This document shows positions 1 through 5,022 of a stretch of 5,022 nucleotides of DNA, piece after piece. The notes below the pieces were generated by a model. That model saw nothing but the letters and a program-made list of their open reading frames with translations, had not been told where the DNA came from and did no database searches. Positions within the stretch are counted from its first letter, which is position 1. Each line of letters opens with the position of its first letter. The DNA lies in NCBI GenBank assembly GCA_002366685.1, contig DFBP01000185.1, positions 10,418 to 15,439 of the forward strand, read 5' to 3'. Source of the stretch: Rhodobacterales bacterium UBA3077 (GTDB lineage Bacteria > Pseudomonadota > Alphaproteobacteria > Rhodobacterales > Rhodobacteraceae). A program made the translations under genes and the position numbers.

Positions 1-1818
1 GTCTACATGATGCTCGGCCTGCAAGGGCCGTTAAACGAAAACCTTGTGATCGAATGGATGCGGTCGGACTGGAACCTGACCTATCCCGGCGAGACCAACG
101 AGAAATTGCGCGAAGGTCTGATGAACCACCTGACATCGATGGTTAATCAGCCAATGCGCGAGATCGCATTGCACGGGCCGATGGTGACCCAGATTCAAAC
201 TTTACTGGCTGAAACACCGGTTTCACAGCGGATTTATAACTCGATCATCCAGAGCCCACAGGCGCAGGCATTGCCCGAATGGCGGGTTCTGGAAGAGGGC
301 GGGCCGCTCACATCTCGCGTTCTGATCCGGCCTTCGGGAGAGCCGCTCTCCGAGGGTGTCGATGGCATTTTTACGAAGAACGGGTTTTATAACGTGTTTT
401 TGCCTGCCGCACTGGATGTCGCCAAACAGCTAAAAGCCGAGAACTGGGTGTTGGGGGAAAGAGGTGAGGACCTTAGCGACCCTGATGCCCTGACCCGCGT
501 TGCGCGCGATGTGCTGGATCTCTACTATACCGATTATATCGAAGCTTATGAAACGGTATTGGGGGATATTGACGTAACACCGCTTGGCGCGATGAGTCAG
601 GTTGTGGAAACGCTCAATGTGCTTTCCGGCCCGAATTCGCCAATCGCAAAAATCCTGAAGTCGGTTGAAAACCAAACCCGCTTGGCTGAGCGCAGCTCGG
701 GCGTCAACGTAGACGGGGCTGTGGATGACGTTCAGAACTTTGCTGGACAAGAACTGTTTGATGCCCAGTCCGTGCGGACCCAAGCGCTGTTGCAGATTCT
801 GAAAACAAGTGCCACGGCGGAAGGCCAGCCAGCACCGCCGCCAGAGGGCAGCGTGGTGCAGGAACGGTTCTCCTGGTTGAACGTGTTTGTGAACGGGCAG
901 TTTGAGGGTGAACCAAGTGAGCTGGATACAGTGATGCAACAGCTCACCGCGCTGTATCAGGAGCTGAACCGGCTTTCCGTTTCGGGTGGCGCTGTGTCAC
1001 TTACTGGTGGTGCCGGAACCGAGCTTCAGGTGGCTTTGGGCCGGATGCCCGACCCAATGAAGCGCTGGGTTTCACAGGTGACCTCCGGCAGTGCGGGCGT
1101 AGCCGCAGGTGGGGCAAGGGCAAACTTGAATGCGCAGTGGCAGGCACAAGTGCTGCCAACCTGTAACCGCGCCGTCAATAATCGCTATCCGTTCTTCAAA
1201 AACCAACAGGCGGATATACCAATTCAGGAATTCGCCCGCGTTTTTGCGCCGCAAGGCTTGGTTGACAAGTTCTTTCAGGACAACCTGATGGAGTTTGTAG
1301 ATACCACCAGTTCCCCTTGGCGCTGGCGTCGGGTGCAAAATCAGGAATTGGGGATATCGGATTCGGTGTTGGCGCAGTTCCAGCGTGCTGCCGAAATTCG
1401 GGATGCATTTTTCCTGAGCCCGGGATTGCCGGTGATCAGCTTTGATTTGAAACCGATCGCGCTTGATCCGGACGCGCGCCGTATTCAGCTCGCAATTGAC
1501 GGTCAAATTCTAGATTATCGTCAAAATGCAGCGCAGCAAGATACGCCAATGCAATGGCCCGGTGACGGTGGCGCAACGCAGGTTGTGTTTGAGCCTAAAC
1601 GCCGCAATGCAGAAAACAGCCGCTCGTTTGAAGGGCCATGGGCGTTGTTCCGGATGCTGGATGCTGCCGAAGTACGCCGCACCAATGTGGCTGATCGCTC
1701 AAGGGTGATCTTCAATATTGGCGGGCGAATTGCGGTGTTCCAACTGCGCGCGGGTTCGGCTTTCAATCCGTTCCAGCTTTCGGCGCTTACCAATTTCCGC
1801 TGCCCGAGCTCGCTCTGA
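1..1818 (+). CDS. tssM: Type VI secretion protein TssM (IcmF family), C-terminal half; 5' end outside window
   Basis: TssM is the inner-membrane scaffold of the T6SS membrane complex, working with TssL and TssJ; its large C-terminal part lies in the periplasm. The reading frame is open from base 1, so the gene starts upstream, and the first in-frame ATG at 7 is unlikely to be the real start. About 605 residues are visible against roughly 1,100-1,200 for the family, so the N-terminal membrane segments and any NTPase-like domain are missing. Counting from base 1, family-type landmarks are YMMLG (2-6), ENWVLGE (147-153), SGPNSP (209-214), a Cys followed by NNRYPFF (388-399), WRWR (440-443), WPG (519-521) and FEGPWALFRMLDAA (543-556), ending in NFRCPSSL. 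The C-terminal portion matches what I know of the IcmF C-terminal domain. No frameshift or internal stop is present. The stop codon shares one base with the tagF start. Confidence 0.95.
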   Translation, partial: VYMMLGLQGPLNENLVIEWMRSDWNLTYPGETNEKLREGLMNHLTSMVNQPMREIALHGPMVTQIQTLLAETPVSQRIYNSIIQSPQAQALPEWRVLEEGGPLTSRVLIRPSGEPLSEGVDGIFTKNGFYNVFLPAALDVAKQLKAENWVLGERGEDLSDPDALTRVARDVLDLYYTDYIEAYETVLGDIDVTPLGAMSQVVETLNVLSGPNSPIAKILKSVENQTRLAERSSGVNVDGAVDDVQNFAGQELFDAQSVRTQALLQILKTSATAEGQPAPPPEGSVVQERFSWLNVFVNGQFEGEPSELDTVMQQLTALYQELNRLSVSGGAVSLTGGAGTELQVALGRMPDPMKRWVSQVTSGSAGVAAGGARANLNAQWQAQVLPTCNRAVNNRYPFFKNQQADIPIQEFARVFAPQGLVDKFFQDNLMEFVDTTSSPWRWRRVQNQELGISDSVLAQFQRAAEIRDAFFLSPGLPVISFDLKPIALDPDARRIQLAIDGQILDYRQNAAQQDTPMQWPGDGGATQVVFEPKRRNAENSRSFEGPWALFRMLDAAEVRRTNVADRSRVIFNIGGRIAVFQLRAGSAFNPFQLSALTNFRCPSSL

Positions 1819-2408
1819 TGGCAGCGACGTTCGGATATTTTGGCAAATTTCCGGCGCTGGGTGATTTTGTGCGGGGCAACGTTAGCCGCCGGTTTGTGGA
1901 TGCTTGGGATACGTTTTTGCAAAACGGTTTTATGGCCAGCCGCGAATCGCTTGGCGAGGGCTGGCGCGAGGCCTATCAAACCGCTCCGATCTGGCGGTTC
2001 GCCCTAGGGGCGGACGTAATTGAAGGCGGGCCGTATTACGGTGTAATGATGCCCTCACAAGATGCCGTCGGGCGTTTGTTTCCGCTCACACTGGTTGCGC
2101 AGGGCGAGCCGGCCGCGCTCGGGCAAGATGGTTTTTTTATCCCTGTGGAAGATGCCGCTCTAAATATGCTCGATAGCCTGCGCGGCAAGCCAGAGCTTGA
2201 AGCCATGCTGGCAGCACTGCCTATGCCGGAGGGCACGGAACCGATCGCAAAAGGACAAAGCCGATGGTTATCTGCGCCCGGTGAGGAATACGGCGCGCCG
2301 CTAGGGCTGATCTGCCTCGGTTTGCCGGAAGGAACCGCATTCAATACATTATTAAACCAAAATAAATCTGATTGGTCAGGGGATATTATTACAGGGGAAT
2401 TGGCATGA
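1818..2408 (+). CDS. tagF: Type VI secretion-associated protein TagF
   Basis: TagF-family proteins (COG3913, SciT-like) are cytoplasmic T6SS accessory factors; in Pseudomonas aeruginosa and Agrobacterium TagF represses the system post-translationally. The 196-residue product is typical in length. Conserved blocks visible are GYFGKFPALGDFV at the N-terminus (6-18), an AW-containing segment at 29-30, TAPIWRFAL (55-63), MPSQDAVGRLFPLTL (78-92), SRWLSAPGE (148-156) and CLGLPEGTAFNTLL near the end (166-179). No signal peptide or membrane segment is seen. The start ATG shares its A with the tssM stop (TGATG) and has no clear Shine-Dalgarno sequence, so translation probably depends on ribosomes finishing tssM. 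The start places the family's first motif right at the N-terminus, which supports it. The gene overlaps the following phosphatase gene by 4 nt (ATGA). Its last 60-70 bases are more AT-rich than the rest. Confidence 0.93.
   Translation: MAATFGYFGKFPALGDFVRGNVSRRFVDAWDTFLQNGFMASRESLGEGWREAYQTAPIWRFALGADVIEGGPYYGVMMPSQDAVGRLFPLTLVAQGEPAALGQDGFFIPVEDAALNMLDSLRGKPELEAMLAALPMPEGTEPIAKGQSRWLSAPGEEYGAPLGLICLGLPEGTAFNTLLNQNKSDWSGDIITGELA
2393..2398 (+). promoter_or_regulatory. Ribosome binding site for the PP2C phosphatase gene
   Basis: AGGGGA lies inside the 3' end of tagF, six bases before the ATG at 2405. It is the clearest Shine-Dalgarno-like sequence near this gene and favours ATG 2405 over the in-frame TTG at 2372, which would add 11 residues (MVRGYYYRGIG) lying before the PP2C fold. 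It also means the phosphatase may be initiated directly as well as by coupling to tagF. Confidence 0.6.
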
Positions 2409-3127
2409 ATTTTTTTCATCATTGCGCCAAGACCGATGTGGGTCTGGTGCGGAAGGTTAACGAAGACTCGATGATATCGGTGCCCGAACTCGGCATGTTT
2501 ATGGTCGCAGATGGTATGGGAGGCCATGCTGGCGGAGATTATGCCTCGCAGTGTATTGTTGGAAAGATCGGCCAGATTGACCATAACCTGCCGTCAAACG
2601 AAGTGATGCGCGCCATGCGCTCCGCCATTCTTGAAGCCCATTACGAGATTTTGGACGAGGCCGAGCGCCGTGGTGGTGGAACGATTGGTTCCACCGCTGT
2701 AGGGCTTATCCTTTCCGAACCGCACTTTGCCTGCCTTTGGGTCGGGGACTCTCGGCTATACCATATGCGCAACGGCAAAATGACCCAGCTTTCGCGAGAC
2801 CACTCGCTGGTAAACGACCTGCTCGAAAGCGGGCAAATAACCGAAGAAGAGGCCGTAAACCATCCTCATGGGAATGTGATCACCCGCGCAGTGGGTGTGG
2901 GTGACACAGTCGAGATTGATAAACTGCGTGGCACTTACGAACCGGGGGACCGGTTTTTGCTTTGCTCCGATGGGTTGAGCGGATTTGTGACCGATGAAGT
3001 CATTTCGCAATATATGAGCACAGCGCCAATCACTTCGCTCTGCAACGAATTGATCGATCTGGCATTGCAGGGTGGCGGCCGCGATAATATAACCGCGATT
3101 GTGATCGAAATTCCGGACTATTTTTAG
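2405..3127 (+). CDS. pppA: PP2C-family Ser/Thr protein phosphatase, T6SS PppA type
   Basis: This is a metal-dependent (PPM/PP2C) phosphatase that removes phosphate from Ser/Thr; in T6SS loci PppA counteracts the kinase PpkA on an FHA-domain protein. The 240-residue protein is a bare catalytic domain with no membrane segment, so it should be cytoplasmic. Expected motifs are present in order: TDVGLVRKVNEDS (10-22), VADGMGGHAGG (34-44), GSTAVG (95-100), GDSRLYH (114-120), RDHSLVNDL (131-139), HPHGNVITRAVG (153-164), SDGLSG (188-193) and GGRDN (224-228). The metal-binding aspartates at D21 (NED), D36 (DGMGG), D189 (SDGL) and D227 (GRDN) are all retained, so it should be active. The start is set by an ATGA overlap with tagF and an AGGGGA six bases upstream. 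The family assignment is firm; the PppA role is inferred from its position after tssM and tagF. Confidence 0.93.
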   Translation: MNFFHHCAKTDVGLVRKVNEDSMISVPELGMFMVADGMGGHAGGDYASQCIVGKIGQIDHNLPSNEVMRAMRSAILEAHYEILDEAERRGGGTIGSTAVGLILSEPHFACLWVGDSRLYHMRNGKMTQLSRDHSLVNDLLESGQITEEEAVNHPHGNVITRAVGVGDTVEIDKLRGTYEPGDRFLLCSDGLSGFVTDEVISQYMSTAPITSLCNELIDLALQGGGRDNITAIVIEIPDYF

Positions 3128-3143
3128 CTTTTATTAGCTAAAA
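3122..3143 (+). repeat. 8-bp inverted repeat spanning the phosphatase stop codon and the intergenic gap
   Basis: TTTTAGCT (3122-3129) and AGCTAAAA (3136-3143) are perfect reverse complements around the 6-base loop TTTATT. The left arm includes the pppA stop codon (TAG, 3125-3127). The stem is AT-rich with only two G-C pairs and no following T-run, so it does not look like a standard intrinsic terminator. It may be a weak hairpin, a small regulator site or chance in AT-rich DNA. Confidence 0.4.
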
Positions 3144-3144
3144 T
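3139..3144 (+). promoter_or_regulatory. Possible -10 element upstream of kdsD
   Basis: TAAAAT matches five of six positions of the sigma-70 -10 consensus and lies 16 bases before the kdsD ATG. The expected -35 region, around the end of pppA, shows no convincing TTGACA-like hexamer; the nearest partial match is CGGACT at 3114-3119 with a long 19-base spacer. A promoter here is possible because this is the only gap between genes and the functions change across it, but the evidence is weak. Confidence 0.2.
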
Positions 3145-3160
3145 TCGAGTAAAAAGAAAT

Positions 3161-4147
3161 ATGAACCAGCCGCCATTCTCCACGGTCAGATCCCTGCGCC
3201 TCGCCCTTTCGGGGCTTGAGGTGCTGATTGGGGAAGTGCAAAATGGCATGGAGTCCAAAATTGCACGCGCCCTTGATATGATAGATGGGGGCAAAGGTCG
3301 GCTCATTGTGGTCGGCGTTGGCAAGAGCGGGCATATCGGTGCGAAACTGGCGGCTAGTTTTGCTTCTACGGGCACACCGGCATTTTTTGTGCATCCAACC
3401 GAAGCCAGCCATGGTGACCTCGGCATGATCAGCCATGAGGATGTGGTGATGCTGATTTCATGGTCGGGCGAGACCAAAGAATTGCAGGATATTATCGCCT
3501 ATTGCAAACGTTTTGGCATTAAAATGATTGCGCTTACCAGTCAGGCCGAGAGCTTGGTCGGTCGCACCGCAGATGTTGCGCTCGTTTTGCCAAAAGTGCG
3601 CGAAGCTTGTCCAAATAACCTTGCGCCAACTACATCTACCTTGCTGACCATGGCCTTGGGGGATGCCATGGCCGTCGCGCTTGTTGAGCGACGCGGTTTT
3701 AGTGAGCACAACTTTCATGACTTCCACCCCGGCGGAAAACTTGGCGCTCAACTTGTTCCGGTTCGCCAGTTGATGTTTGAGGATAATCTACCCTTGGTGG
3801 GGGTGGGCTCTTCGATCAATGACGGGCTGGCGGTGCTGACAAAAGCCTCAATGGGGATTGTCGGGGTAACCAATGAGGTTGGTGTGTTAATAGGCGTGAT
3901 CACCGATGGGGATGTGCGCCGTTATATTGAACGTTCTGCCGACAGTTCGATGAAAGCCGCGCTATGGGAAACAACCGTGGATAAAATCATGAGCCATGAC
4001 CCCGTTACCATATCACCGGATTTTATGGCGGTGGAGGCATTGGCGCGGCTCCAAACGCACTCTATTTCGGTATTGTTTGTCGTGCAAGAAGGGCAGCCGG
4101 TTGGTGTCGTTTCATTCCTGTCACTCTTGCAGGCGGGTGTGGCCTGA
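3161..4147 (+). CDS. kdsD: D-arabinose-5-phosphate isomerase (KdsD/KpsF/GutQ family)
   Basis: The enzyme interconverts D-ribulose 5-phosphate and D-arabinose 5-phosphate, the first step towards Kdo. At 328 residues it has the normal full length: an N-terminal SIS sugar-phosphate domain (about 30-200) and a pair of CBS domains (about 203-325). Visible family motifs are GVGKSGHIGAKLAASFASTG (52-71), FFVHPTEASHGDLGM (75-89), SWSGETKE (100-107), REACPNNLAPTTST (147-160) and HPGGKLG (189-195). K55, E107, E148 and H189 line up with the catalytic-site residues K59, E111, E152 and H193 of E. coli KdsD, aligned from memory. The CBS part carries ITDGDVRR (247-254). The start at 3161 follows a 33-base gap with only a weak Shine-Dalgarno. 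The gene overlaps kdsB by one base. KpsF (capsule) and KdsD (LPS) versions catalyse the same reaction and cannot be told apart here. Confidence 0.94.
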   Translation: MNQPPFSTVRSLRLALSGLEVLIGEVQNGMESKIARALDMIDGGKGRLIVVGVGKSGHIGAKLAASFASTGTPAFFVHPTEASHGDLGMISHEDVVMLISWSGETKELQDIIAYCKRFGIKMIALTSQAESLVGRTADVALVLPKVREACPNNLAPTTSTLLTMALGDAMAVALVERRGFSEHNFHDFHPGGKLGAQLVPVRQLMFEDNLPLVGVGSSINDGLAVLTKASMGIVGVTNEVGVLIGVITDGDVRRYIERSADSSMKAALWETTVDKIMSHDPVTISPDFMAVEALARLQTHSISVLFVVQEGQPVGVVSFLSLLQAGVA

Positions 4148-4923
4148 TGGTGACCATAGTGATACCGGCGCGTTTCAAAAGCCAACGGTTTGAGGGCAAG
4201 CCGCTGGCAATGTTACGCGGCGCGAGCGGTATTGAGAAATCCCTCGTTCAAAGAAGTTGGGAAGCCGGCTGCGAAGTGCCGGGAGTGCGCCGTGTAATTG
4301 TGGCAACCGATAACGAGCAGATATTTGAACATGCACGCGGTTTTGGTGCCGAGGCGATGATGACCTCAAGCGCTGCCGCAAATGGCACCGAACGCTGCGG
4401 GGAGGTTGCCGAGCATCTGAAGGGCGCGGAGTTGATCGTCAACCTGCAAGGGGATGCACCCTTGACGCCACCCGATTTTGTGACCGCTGTGATCAATTCA
4501 ATGGAGGGTGAACAAATGGCGACGCCGGTGCTTCGCTGTGATGCCCAAACCCTCAGCCGTTTGCGGGCCGACCGAAAGCAGGGGCGGGTTGGCGGAACAA
4601 CGGCTGTGCTTGACCGGCGCGGTCGGGCTCTTTATTTTTCCAAAGAAGTGCTGCCGTTTTCAGACAGCGCAGCGCTGGATGATGCCGTTTTTCACCATGT
4701 CGGCCTTTACGCATATCGGCCGGAGACATTGCGGAGCTACAAGGCGTGGAAGATGGGGCATCTGGAGCGCGCTGAAGGGTTGGAACAGCTGCGTTTTCTT
4801 GAAAACGGTGTCAACGTGCGCTGTGTTGAGGTCGAGGCCAAAGGCAGGGTGTTTTGGGAGGTCAATAACCCGGTCGATATCGAGCGGGTTGAGCGGGCAC
4901 TGGCTGATATGGGAATCGAGTGA
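4147..4923 (+). CDS. kdsB: 3-deoxy-manno-octulosonate cytidylyltransferase (CMP-Kdo synthetase), variant active site
   Basis: The enzyme joins CTP and Kdo to give CMP-Kdo, the donor for LPS inner core or capsule linkers, in the cytoplasm. The 258-residue protein is close to the usual length of about 250. It has the nucleotidyltransferase start IVIPARFKSQRFEGKPL (4-20), VATDNEQI (52-59), NGTERC (79-84), NLQGDAP (99-105), a YFSKEVLPF block (163-171), HHVGLYAYRPETL (183-195) and EGLEQLRFLENG (210-221). Two positions differ from the E. coli pattern: QGDEP reads QGDAP (A104), and the metal-ligand Asp of VDTP is Asn in VNNP (N240). I associate this form with Rhodobacterales KdsB proteins, from memory. 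The start shares a base with the kdsD stop, with AGGCGGG about nine bases upstream. Neighbouring kdsD and kdsA support the Kdo role over other cytidylyltransferases. Confidence 0.92.
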   Translation: MVTIVIPARFKSQRFEGKPLAMLRGASGIEKSLVQRSWEAGCEVPGVRRVIVATDNEQIFEHARGFGAEAMMTSSAAANGTERCGEVAEHLKGAELIVNLQGDAPLTPPDFVTAVINSMEGEQMATPVLRCDAQTLSRLRADRKQGRVGGTTAVLDRRGRALYFSKEVLPFSDSAALDDAVFHHVGLYAYRPETLRSYKAWKMGHLERAEGLEQLRFLENGVNVRCVEVEAKGRVFWEVNNPVDIERVERALADMGIE

Positions 4924-5022
4924 TGAAAAAAGTGAAGGTTGCGGGGCCGCGGAGCGACGTCATTTTTGCCAATGATGCACCCGTTTCTCTGATTATCGGC
5001 CCGTGCCAGATCGAAGATCGGG
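4923..5022 (+). CDS. kdsA: 3-deoxy-8-phosphooctulonate (Kdo-8-phosphate) synthase, N-terminal fragment; 3' end outside window
   Basis: KdsA condenses arabinose 5-phosphate with phosphoenolpyruvate to give Kdo-8-phosphate, using the product of the kdsD enzyme encoded two genes upstream. Only 33 codons plus one base are visible, of about 280. The fragment begins MKKVKVAG and reaches FANDAPVSLIIGPCQIEDR, matching the first strand of the family's TIM barrel. The GPCQIE motif (Cys at residue 28) corresponds to the metal-binding cysteine of the metal-dependent class of Kdo-8-phosphate synthases; E. coli KdsA, metal-independent, has Asn there. The ATG shares its A with the kdsB stop, and GGGA lies eight bases before it. 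A related DAHP- or NeuB-type synthase cannot be fully excluded from so short a piece, but the neighbours make KdsA much the best fit. Confidence 0.85.
   Translation, partial: MKKVKVAGPRSDVIFANDAPVSLIIGPCQIEDR

Noticed and set aside
7..9. ATG at 7 as the true start of the first gene
   Set aside because: The frame is open to base 1 and the protein begins in the middle of a known TssM motif (YMMLG), so the gene extends upstream.
430..939. Minus-strand open frame of 169 codons inside tssM
   Set aside because: It lies wholly antisense to a well-conserved TssM coding region, has no recognisable motifs, and its composition (many His, Arg, Cys) is typical of a shadow frame.
1521..1979. Minus-strand open frame of 152 codons across the tssM/tagF boundary
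   Set aside because: Antisense shadow of the conserved TssM C-terminus and TagF N-terminus; no family resemblance.
2372..2404. Upstream TTG start for the phosphatase
   Set aside because: It adds 11 residues with no family counterpart, while ATG 2405 has a well-spaced AGGGGA and a typical ATGA overlap.
2036..2584. Minus-strand open frame of 182 codons across tagF and pppA
   Set aside because: It is antisense to two genes with clear family motifs, Ser/Ala/Pro-rich, and resembles no family I know.
3121..3160. Intrinsic terminator after pppA
   Set aside because: The inverted repeat has an AT-rich stem and is followed by TTCGAGT rather than a T-run, so it does not fit on either strand.
4508..4975. 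Plus-strand open frame of 155 codons in another frame over kdsB and the start of kdsA
   Set aside because: It overlaps kdsB almost fully, is rich in Arg, Cys and Trp as out-of-frame products are, and has no motif; kdsB explains the DNA.

Overview
The window is a densely packed, single-strand (+) stretch from a Gram-negative bacterium, most likely an alphaproteobacterium and plausibly Rhodobacterales/Roseobacter-like. That assignment rests on moderate-to-high GC with alphaproteobacterial codon use, a Cys-type KdsA start, and a KdsB variant with QGDAP and FWEVNNP motifs that I associate with that group from memory; no search was run. Six genes fill almost all of it: four complete, and one cut at each edge.

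Region 1 (1-3127) is the end of a type VI secretion (T6SS) operon: the C-terminal half of tssM (icmF), tagF, and a stand-alone PP2C Ser/Thr phosphatase of the PppA type. TssM is the inner-membrane scaffold of the secretion apparatus. TagF and PppA belong to the post-translational control layer, in which a kinase (PpkA) and this phosphatase set the phosphorylation of an FHA protein while TagF represses assembly. The genes overlap by 1 and 4 nt, so they are probably translationally coupled.

Region 2 (3128-3160) is the only intergenic gap, 33 nt and AT-rich. A small inverted repeat spans the upstream stop codon and the gap. It separates the T6SS genes from an unrelated pathway.

Region 3 (3161-5022) is a Kdo module: kdsD/kpsF (arabinose-5-phosphate isomerase with SIS and two CBS domains), kdsB/kpsU (CMP-Kdo synthetase) and the first 33 codons of kdsA (Kdo-8-phosphate synthase). 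These also overlap by 1 nt each. Together they would take ribulose-5-phosphate through arabinose-5-phosphate and Kdo-8-phosphate to CMP-Kdo for LPS inner core or capsule; the phosphatase step (KdsC) is not in view.

I see no wholly new system. The points most worth a second look are the KdsB active-site variant, the absence of ppkA where the Pseudomonas aeruginosa H1-T6SS order tssM-tagF-pppA-ppkA would place it, and the same-strand junction between T6SS and Kdo genes. No RNA genes, mobile elements, CRISPR arrays or convincing terminators were seen.
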